A DNA stretch of 6,780 bases from Acidobacteriota bacterium (GTDB lineage: Bacteria; Acidobacteriota; Terriglobia; Terriglobales; Acidobacteriaceae). Each line of letters begins with the position of its first letter. The first letter of the stretch is position 1. The notes under the pieces were generated by a model that saw only the letters and a program-made list of their open reading frames with translations, was not told where the DNA came from and ran no database searches. A program made the position numbers and the translations under genes. The stretch covers positions 5,968 through 12,747 of the forward strand of contig JAKABE010000054.1 of NCBI GenBank assembly GCA_021801945.1. Direction: 5' to 3'. Positions 1 to 6,780 of the stretch are shown one piece after another.

Positions 1-2253
<2,253 letters not shown>

Positions 2254-2496
2254 GCAGTCGTGATGCACAGTCTGCGTATTCCCGGCGGAGGAACAACACC
2301 GCACAACAGCTTCCGTCCCGACTGAACATCCCTGGACGGTCGTCCGTCATGCCGCGCCGAGGCCGCTCGCGAGTTTCACAATGAAGCGTTGCCGCCCCCT
2401 GCGTCCGTCAACGGGTGAAGAGGTCACATCCGAGTGTGATTCATAATCCTGTCTCTTTGGCAACCACGGCTCGATACACTCCCGCGGATTTATGGA
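2254..2496. other. Convergent intergenic gap with overlapping inverted repeats
   Basis: This gap separates the ends of gyrB (plus) and the GH43 gene (minus). CCGTCC at 2313-2318 is complementary to GGACGG at 2334-2339 (15-base loop). The same GACGG (2335-2339) can instead pair with CCGTC at 2344-2348 around a 4-base loop, so the two hairpins exclude each other. CGTCCGTCA occurs twice, at 2341-2349 and 2402-2410. No T-run follows any stem on either strand, so I do not call an intrinsic terminator. No coding sequence is supported here. Confidence 0.4.
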
Positions 2497-3924
2497 TTAG
2501 ACAAAGCTCAAATGATCGATGCCAACTGATTCTCTCGGCCCACCGCGGAAGATCAGGCAGATGTCCTCGGTCTCCCTCACATTCCGTAACGGGATTGTCC
2601 AACTTGCTTGTTTCTGAGCCGCGCCTTGCGCGATCTTGATTTTCCCGATCTCATGACCTGTGGGTGTGCCGCGACGAACCTCAATCAGCAACCCTTGTGA
2701 GCTGATCAAACGTCCCTCGACAACGAGCTTGGAGTCCGGCCGCAGATTGCGAACTTTGGGGTAGACCAGGTAGCTGCCGTTCTTCAGGGCGCACACTTCG
2801 AACGATCCGTCGGGTTTCTCCCGAATATGAGCATCCTTCGATTTGAAGAAATCCGCCGCATCCATTCCTTTCTGCGCGTCGTATTGTCCAACTCCGGTCG
2901 TTGTGATCCTGATGGGATCGATTTCTCCGTTCTCCCTGTACCGCACGTAGGAAAGGATGGAATCCCTGAAAAACGGGCTTGTCCCCGGCTGTGATTGGTC
3001 GTTGCAAATGAAGTACCACTGGCCAAAAAGTTCGAAAAACGAGCCATGACGGTCGAAAGTCAACCAATCCTTCGGAGCCCCCTGAGCGGGAATCATCGTG
3101 GGGCCTTTCCATTTGCTCACATCCCGGAATTCAGGCGCTACGCGATCCGCCTGAATGATCGAGCCCTTGCACTCGTAGGGCCCATAGGGCGATTCGGACA
3201 TCGCATAATAGCATCCCCACGAAAGGTAGTACTTGTTTCCCCGCCGATGCAAGAAGGGCTTATCGTCCGTTTTGCCTTTGCCGTACGGTCCCTGTGGCTG
3301 TCTGATTTGAATGAATCGCGGTTGTTCAGCCAGCGAGATCATATCCTCATTGAGGCGAGCGATGTAGTAGTCGAAGGTTCCAAAGACGATATAACTCGTC
3401 CCGTCTGGTTCTTGCAGGATGCCCGGATCTCGCGCTTCTGTCTTTACAGAGCCTTGCGCAACCAGGGCATGCCTCAGTGGATCATGCCAAGGCCCGGCGG
3501 GGCTATTCCCCTCAACTACACCAATATTCTCCGGACCCATGGAAAAGTAGAAATAATACCGGCCATCCCGGCGGGCGGCATCGGTCGCCCAGCATTGCCT
3601 ACTCGGCTTTTCAAAATAGGTCTCTTCAGGTGTCAAGACGGAGACCATCTCCCAGTTAACGAGGTCAGTCGTGTGCCAAACCCGCCAATCGTTCATCACG
3701 AAGGACGTATTTTGGGGACTCGCATCGTGCGTTGAGTACATATATACCTCATTGTCATAGACCCGCACCTGCGGATCGCAGGTTCCCAGGCCGGGGAACA
3801 AAGGATTTCCCCTTGATCTCACCCGCAAGGAAGCGTGTGCGGAGGCGTTCGAGAAGCCATCAAAGGCAACTCCGATACTCGCCAACAAAGAAGATTCGAG
3901 AATCTTGCGACGAGTAACGTACAT
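2497..3924 (-). CDS. Exported GH43-type glycoside hydrolase with C-terminal CBM6-like region
   Basis: GH43 enzymes are inverting five-bladed beta-propeller hydrolases that mostly remove arabinose or xylose units from plant-type polysaccharides; the exact substrate cannot be read here. The protein has 475 residues from the ATG at 3924, chosen because AAGGAG lies 4 bases upstream; an in-frame ATG at 3957 lacks this. The N-terminus has a TRRKIL twin-arginine motif, a short hydrophobic stretch and NASA, suggesting Tat export. Propeller signatures: CDPQVRV (residue D50, candidate base), CWATDAARRDGRYYFYFS (about 111-128, blade II), ARDPGI (D166, candidate pKa modulator), DDKPF followed by NKYYLSWG (about 220-237), SPYGPYE, then DRHGSFFE (E298). 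Residues about 360-475 resemble a CBM6-type beta-sandwich, ending GIDHLSF. The usual Glu of blade IV seems to be Asp (220/221). Three sampled lines are only 47-50% GC, below gyrB and most of the paralog pair, so acquisition by transfer is possible. Family call firm; activity uncertain. Confidence 0.88.
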   Translation of the reverse strand: MYVTRRKILESSLLASIGVAFDGFSNASAHASLRVRSRGNPLFPGLGTCDPQVRVYDNEVYMYSTHDASPQNTSFVMNDWRVWHTTDLVNWEMVSVLTPEETYFEKPSRQCWATDAARRDGRYYFYFSMGPENIGVVEGNSPAGPWHDPLRHALVAQGSVKTEARDPGILQEPDGTSYIVFGTFDYYIARLNEDMISLAEQPRFIQIRQPQGPYGKGKTDDKPFLHRRGNKYYLSWGCYYAMSESPYGPYECKGSIIQADRVAPEFRDVSKWKGPTMIPAQGAPKDWLTFDRHGSFFELFGQWYFICNDQSQPGTSPFFRDSILSYVRYRENGEIDPIRITTTGVGQYDAQKGMDAADFFKSKDAHIREKPDGSFEVCALKNGSYLVYPKVRNLRPDSKLVVEGRLISSQGLLIEVRRGTPTGHEIGKIKIAQGAAQKQASWTIPLRNVRETEDICLIFRGGPRESVGIDHLSFV

Positions 3925-3928
3925 GGTT

Positions 3929-3936
3929 CTCCTTCT
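3929..3936 (-). promoter_or_regulatory. Ribosome binding site of the GH43 gene
   Basis: On the minus strand AGAAGGAG stands 4 bases before the ATG at 3924. It is the best Shine-Dalgarno match seen in the window. It decides the start, giving an N-terminus with the twin-arginine motif at residues 5-6 rather than the extra 11 residues of the upstream ATG at 3957. Confidence 0.75.
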
Positions 3937-4013
3937 CTTCGTCTGCAAACCATCCATTTTTACTGCTCAACAAATTTAGCACACCATCCCTTCTCTTGAA
4001 GGAAGCGGCCAGG

Positions 4014-4093
4014 CAAGAGAGGTCTTGGCAGTTCCGTCCTGTCGGCACCTGCACAATGTCCCAGGCCGGGAAACCGGTCCGCTTTTCAAGCGG
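4014..4093. other. Cluster of three small perfect or near-perfect hairpins
   Basis: CAAGA (4014-4018) pairs with TCTTG (4023-4027) around GAGG. GGCCGG (4064-4069) pairs with CCGGTC (4074-4079) around a GAAA loop, with one G-T wobble; read as plus-strand RNA this is a GNRA tetraloop. CCGCTT (4079-4084) pairs perfectly with AAGCGG (4088-4093) around TTC. The second and third stems share base 4079. The cluster sits 90-170 bases upstream of the GH43 start, so it could be a structured leader or a degenerate 3' end of the upstream unit. No known RNA family was recognised. Confidence 0.3.
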
Positions 4094-4189
4094 CTAGATG
4101 GTTGAGTCCTTGCCCCTCTCGTCTAGCGCATCCGAAAGATCGGTCAATACTATACAACGTAGGCAGAGGCCTCGAACATCACCTGCAGC

Positions 4190-4230
4190 GTTTCCGCGAA
4201 GAGCCAATCACCCGTCTCCGCGAAGAGCCA
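4190..4230. repeat. Two-copy direct repeat, period 24 bases
   Basis: A 17-base unit GTYTCCGCGAAGAGCCA occurs at 4190-4206 and 4214-4230 with a single difference (T or C at the third base). The 7-base spacers end alike in CCC but otherwise differ. Only two copies are present, so this looks like a short local duplication rather than a CRISPR or an iteron array. Confidence 0.6.
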
Positions 4231-4344
4231 CCAGCCCAGGACTTCAAATCCTTAGTCCTCGCCCCAGAGATGAGGTTTCTGGAGGGACTTTGAGAAAGCC
4301 CCCCCCTGGCACCCTTTCGCTGTCGAAAAGTAAAGTAATTCGCC

Positions 4345-5490
4345 CTAGTTCGTGCGTCTGGCTTTTGGCGTCAGCCGGCGCAGTACGAACTCCTGCATCA
4401 CCGCGCTGAAGGTGCGCTCGGCGGTGTTGACTCCGATGCTCTCCAACATCGGTCCCACGCCGCGGTTCACCGGCGGATAATAGGCATTCGAAATCGCGCT
4501 GGAGATCACGTCCCCGCCCATGCTGGAGTAGTTCACCTGCATTCGCCCGTTATCCCCTCTGCACATGAAGGTATAGGAAAGCGCATGAAGGAGCCGCGAC
4601 CGCACCGTGCCCGTGCCCTGATAGAAGTAACGCGGATCCTGGTGCAGGAGCGAAGGCAGAATGGCGCTGCCGAACATGAGGTCGGTGAAGCCGTCGGTAT
4701 AGACCGTGCCCAGCCGCTCACCGTATCCCCTCGCGCCCAGAGGATCGTCGGGCGTATCTCCCGCCTGGTTAATCCCCGCCATGATGGCCACGCCCACAAA
4801 ATTGACTGGGTTGAGTGCGAGCTTCAACGCCAGTTCATACTTCAGCTTCGCCGGCAGAGGCGCGGCATCCTTGTTGTAGGCCACATAGTAGTTGGGAATG
4901 AAGCCGAGGATCTGTTGCTGTTCCTCCGCATGCACCTCTTCGACTGCGATCTGTTCGCTAGAACCGTTCACTGTGATCGATGTTTGCCTGCCCTCGATCA
5001 CGAGCCGGATTTTGGTCAGCAATTGGTACTGGCCGGGAGACAGTACGATGAGAGACGAATTCCAGCTCGAGAAGCCCTTGGCGCGGACCGTGACGTGGTA
5101 CGGAACGCCCGGCTTGAGACCGTTAAATTCAAACCCCCCGCTTTCGTTGGCTGTGGCCGTACGCCGGTCCGCTGCGGCGACGCCCTCAAGAATCACCCTG
5201 GCGCCTGGCACCACGTCCCCCTGCGTGTCCTTCACTGTCCCGCTAATGATCCCTGTCGGCGTTTCGGCCGCGCCCGTTTGCTCTTCGGCGGCGGGGCTTC
5301 GGCTCGAGGGGGTCGCGCTTAACTGCGGCGAAGTCGCTTGCGGGTCTGGCTGCGCGGACAGAGCGATGGTTTGTCCCACCCTCGCATTCCCCGCCCCGCT
5401 GCGCTCCTGCGCGCTCAGGGGAGCTGATCGAGCCGGCAAAATAAGGCCCGCAGCCAGCATCAACACAATAAAGCGAAGATGCACGGGCAT
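4345..5490 (-). CDS. Exported protein: CarboxypepD_reg-like domain joined to a conserved core of unknown function
   Basis: From the ATG at 5490 the protein has 381 residues. It begins with a Sec-type signal peptide: hydrophobic FIVLMLAAGLILP, then ARSAPLSAQ as the cleavage region (to about residue 28). A low-complexity Ser/Pro/Ala/Gln linker follows. Residues about 82-163 form a carboxypeptidase-regulatory-like beta-sandwich (SGTVKDTQGDVVPGARV, then GGFEFNGLKPG and YHVTVRAKGF), a non-catalytic fold common in exported and outer-membrane proteins. The core then carries IPNY (198-201), LPSLLHQDPRY (278-288), a G-x-G, and AYYPP (336-340). The neighbouring gene at 5498-6310 has the same core, so the two are paralogs. 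The start is uncertain: ATG 5508 (11-base overlap with the upstream gene, no ribosome binding site), ATG 5490, or GTG 5484, which has GAAGGG six bases upstream. All keep the signal peptide. I know of no assigned function; location in the periplasm or outer membrane is inferred. Confidence 0.82.
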   Translation of the reverse strand: MPVHLRFIVLMLAAGLILPARSAPLSAQERSGAGNARVGQTIALSAQPDPQATSPQLSATPSSRSPAAEEQTGAAETPTGIISGTVKDTQGDVVPGARVILEGVAAADRRTATANESGGFEFNGLKPGVPYHVTVRAKGFSSWNSSLIVLSPGQYQLLTKIRLVIEGRQTSITVNGSSEQIAVEEVHAEEQQQILGFIPNYYVAYNKDAAPLPAKLKYELALKLALNPVNFVGVAIMAGINQAGDTPDDPLGARGYGERLGTVYTDGFTDLMFGSAILPSLLHQDPRYFYQGTGTVRSRLLHALSYTFMCRGDNGRMQVNYSSMGGDVISSAISNAYYPPVNRGVGPMLESIGVNTAERTFSAVMQEFVLRRLTPKARRTN

Positions 5491-5500
5491 CCCTTCATCA
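5491..5500 (-). promoter_or_regulatory. Stop/start junction suggesting translational coupling
   Basis: On the minus strand the junction reads TGATGAAGGGATGCCCGTG. TGA (5500-5498) ends the upstream paralog; GAAGGG follows at once, then ATG (5490) and GTG (5484) in the frame of the downstream gene. GAAGGG touches the ATG, but lies at normal distance from the GTG. The packing suggests that ribosomes finishing the first gene re-initiate on the second. Confidence 0.45.
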
Positions 5501-6310
5501 GCGTGCATAGGTTTGAACCGCTGGCGATCGATGGAGATGATGAAATAGAAAGGCGCTGACTTGCGGCCAGAACTCGCGGAATGAGTTCGCTGCTGCGTCA
5601 CGCATCACGGCATATCCGTATCTGGCGGCTGTGTCCTCCGCGGTCCACGTCGAGCTCGGATAATAGGAGACCGAAATCCCCTCTGCAATGCCGCGGCCCA
5701 GCAATTCCGCCGCGTTGATCGTATTCCGGCCCTGGTAGTTGGGCGTGATCAGCACACGCGTCGTGGAATAGACAACCCGCCTCCAGATGTTTCCCCTCCC
5801 CATCGCGTAATAGCGTTCGTCCTCATGAAACAGTGACGGCAGGACAAAGATCACCCAGTAGTTGCCATCCGTTTTGTCCAGGTATCCTCGCCATCCATAC
5901 GCCCAGAATCCTCTTACGCCCTTGCCCAACGTGGGGTGCGCGTCAACGCCCTCGGCCCACAGAGAGGTCAGCGCCGCAACAGCATAGGACGAGTAGTCAA
6001 AACTTTCGTTCGTAGCAACCTGGAAGGCCTCTCTGGGACCCGGTGGCGGCGGATGGGCTCCCGCGCTCACCGCCCGGTAATTCGGAATCATGTCCAGGAT
6101 GCGCGTTGGCTGCCGTTCTGAAAGCGGAATCGAGTCTGTGGCAGGCCCGTCCCCCTGACCGGACTGCGGCTGCGGAGCATTTGGCAGCGGCTTAGTGGCG
6201 GTTCCACCTGCCCTGGATCCCCGAGTCTGTGAAAAGCCATGTGCCGGCAACCCGAAAAGGACCATGCCGGGGAGAAGCGTGGTAACTATAAGACCGGGAT
6301 TTAAGCGCAT
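5498..6310 (-). CDS. Exported protein of unknown function, paralog of its downstream neighbour
   Basis: The protein has 270 residues. A signal peptide is visible at the start (hydrophobic LIVTTLLPGMVLFGLPA, likely cleavage near residues 25-28), which supports the ATG at 6310, although the sequence before it (GGTGAATGG) is a poor ribosome binding site. Residues 37-70 are a Pro/Gln/Gly-rich linker with KPLPNAPQPQ, similar to LPDAP-type linkers I recall behind signal peptides in acidobacterial proteins. The core matches the neighbouring gene: IPNY (75-78), a Gly/aromatic segment (about 129-144), LPSLFHEDERYY (157-168), GRG, arginine and aromatic residues up to LLGRGIAEGISVSYYP (203-218), and REFWP near the end (245-249). 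It lacks the CarboxypepD_reg domain of its partner. It is the promoter-proximal gene of the pair. I cannot assign a function; the regular aromatic and glycine content would suit an envelope protein, but this is inference. Confidence 0.82.
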   Translation of the reverse strand: MRLNPGLIVTTLLPGMVLFGLPAHGFSQTRGSRAGGTATKPLPNAPQPQSGQGDGPATDSIPLSERQPTRILDMIPNYRAVSAGAHPPPPGPREAFQVATNESFDYSSYAVAALTSLWAEGVDAHPTLGKGVRGFWAYGWRGYLDKTDGNYWVIFVLPSLFHEDERYYAMGRGNIWRRVVYSTTRVLITPNYQGRNTINAAELLGRGIAEGISVSYYPSSTWTAEDTAARYGYAVMRDAAANSFREFWPQVSAFLFHHLHRSPAVQTYAR

Positions 6311-6578
6311 CCATTCACCAGTTGTCGAGCCGGTGCCTTTTCATTCTTTCTCCGGAAATCTCATCCCCGGTTGGGGGGCTGCCCCACGTTGACATCTTCC
6401 TTTCCAGCACTTTCCTTCGCGATGAGCCCATCACGGGCATTCTTCGATACCAAAACACTGTTCCTGCTTAATTAGACGCAGAATGGCGCATTCAGGACAC
6501 TAGACTCCCGCATCCCGCATAGCGGCTGTAATCAGTCGCCGGGAATCGTTTTCCACAGGAATCTTCGGCCTTTGCTGC
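6311..6578. other. Intergenic region, no recognised gene
   Basis: This gap lies between the end of the ribonuclease gene and the start of the paralog pair, both on the minus strand, and so may hold the pair's promoter. I find no convincing -35/-10 pair. A short stem GCCC/GGGC around ATCAC lies near 6425-6437, and TTCC/GGAA around ACA at 6551-6561; neither has a T-run for a terminator. No coding sequence is supported. Confidence 0.45.
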
Positions 6579-6780
6579 TTATACCGCGAAGTCGATATAG
6601 CCGCGCTCCGGGTCGGTCGAAACCAGCTTCACTGTCAGCCGGTCACCCACGTCCAGTCCCTTGCCACCCTCCACCAGCATTCCTTCCACATGCGGCGCGA
6701 GCGTGCGCACAAACCTGCCATAGTGGTTCACGCCGGTCACTATAGCCTGGTAGCTCTGCCCGATATGCTTGGTCAGCACC
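6579..6780 (-). CDS. RNase R/II-family (RNB) exoribonuclease, C-terminal S1 domain only, cut by window edge
   Basis: Only the last 67 codons are present; the gene continues beyond base 6780, and the GTG at 6779 is an internal Val codon rather than a start. The visible part is an S1 RNA-binding domain: IGQSYQAIVTGV, YGRFVR, HVEGML, GLDVGDRLTVKLV, and the ending ERGYIDFAV just before TAA. The ending matches the RNase R pattern (GDRV-x-V, ...ERR-x-IDF) in which S1 closes the protein after the RNB catalytic domain. RNase R and II degrade RNA 3' to 5' in the cytoplasm, in mRNA turnover and rRNA quality control. The segment between HVEGML and GLDVGD is only about five residues, far shorter than the roughly 30 residues in E. 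coli RNase R. Another S1 protein (PNPase, RNase E/G) is less likely because of the IDF ending at the stop. The RNB catalytic domain itself is not visible. Confidence 0.75.
   Translation of the reverse strand, partial: VLTKHIGQSYQAIVTGVNHYGRFVRTLAPHVEGMLVEGGKGLDVGDRLTVKLVSTDPERGYIDFAV

Larger units (their letters stand above)
3925..4344. other. 420-base intergenic region without a recognised gene
   Basis: This region lies between the 3' end of the CarboxypepD_reg gene and the GH43 start, both on the minus strand, so it should hold the GH43 leader and perhaps its promoter. A weak minus-strand pair, TTCAAG and TAAATT with 16 bases between, lies at about 3973-4000, but neither hexamer is close to consensus and I do not call it a promoter. 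It also contains the hairpin cluster at 4014-4093, a two-copy repeat at 4190-4230, small stems at 4238-4259 and 4264-4282, a run of eight C at 4299-4306, and a stem TTTCG/CGAAA at 4315-4328. None of the stems is followed by a T-run. Small open frames here show no recognisable protein family. Confidence 0.6.

Noticed and set aside
2415..2639. 74-codon plus-strand open frame after gyrB
   Set aside because: It overlaps the 3' end of the GH43 gene in antisense and has no recognisable protein features.
2995..3735. 246-codon open frame on the plus strand inside the GH43 gene
   Set aside because: It is antisense to a clear GH43 coding sequence and its translation resembles no family.
3925..3957. 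Upstream ATG at 3957 for the GH43 gene
   Set aside because: The ATG at 3924 has a strong ribosome binding site and places the twin-arginine motif at a normal distance; the extension would include that site in coding sequence.
4190..4230. CRISPR array
   Set aside because: There are only two copies with a 7-base spacer, and no cas genes nearby.
4299..4329. C8 run and TTTCG/CGAAA stem as a terminator of the paralog pair
   Set aside because: On the minus strand the stem is followed by G-rich rather than T-rich sequence, so it does not fit an intrinsic terminator.
4098..4409. 103-codon plus-strand open frame in the GH43 upstream gap
   Set aside because: The translation is Ser/Pro/Arg-rich without domain features, runs into the antisense of a real gene, and has no clear ribosome binding site.
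4585..5548. Two long plus-strand open frames (4585-5322 and 4892-5548)
   Set aside because: Both are antisense to the exported paralog and are low-stop-density frames of GC-rich DNA.
5509..5601. Extension of the CarboxypepD_reg gene to an ATG at 5601
   Set aside because: It would overlap the upstream gene by 104 bases and put more than 30 residues before the signal peptide.
6549..6557. TTTTCCACA, a relaxed DnaA-box match, in a window containing gyrB
   Set aside because: It is a single match to a degenerate pattern, without a cluster, AT-rich region or dnaA/dnaN, so no origin is supported.

Overview
The window looks like chromosomal DNA of a GC-rich Gram-negative bacterium, most likely an Acidobacteriota member. 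That call is inference. It rests on a long GyrB with a large insert after the Toprim domain, a secreted protein that joins a carboxypeptidase-regulatory-like (CarboxypepD_reg) domain to a core I associate with acidobacterial hypothetical proteins, a proline-rich LPNAP-type linker after a signal peptide, and an RNB-family ribonuclease tail with a shortened S1 domain. No rRNA, tRNA, IS element, CRISPR array or phage gene was recognised.

Layout: (1) Bases 1-2253, plus strand: gyrB without its first ~90 codons. (2) 2254-2496: gap between the convergent gyrB and GH43 genes, with overlapping inverted repeats but no clear intrinsic terminator. (3) 2497-3924, minus: an exported glycoside hydrolase of GH43 type with a C-terminal CBM6-like region, a Tat-like signal and a good ribosome binding site. 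(4) 3925-4344: a 420-base gap with a cluster of small hairpins and a 24-base-period repeat; no gene recognised. (5) 4345-5490 and 5498-6310, minus: two adjacent, probably co-translated genes for exported proteins that share a core (IPNY, then LPSL-x-H-x-D-x-RY, then YYP) and so are paralogs; only the promoter-distal one has a CarboxypepD_reg domain. (6) 6311-6578: gap without a recognised gene. (7) 6579-6780, minus: the C-terminal end of an RNase R/II-like exoribonuclease, cut by the window edge.

Functionally, gyrB and the ribonuclease are housekeeping genes, and the four genes between them and the edge run opposite to gyrB. The GH43 enzyme would act on polysaccharide side chains outside the cytoplasm. 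The paralog pair is the least explained part of the window: exported, paired, with a conserved core and no function I can assign from sequence. No link in function between the pair and the GH43 gene can be shown; they share strand, but a 420-base gap separates them.
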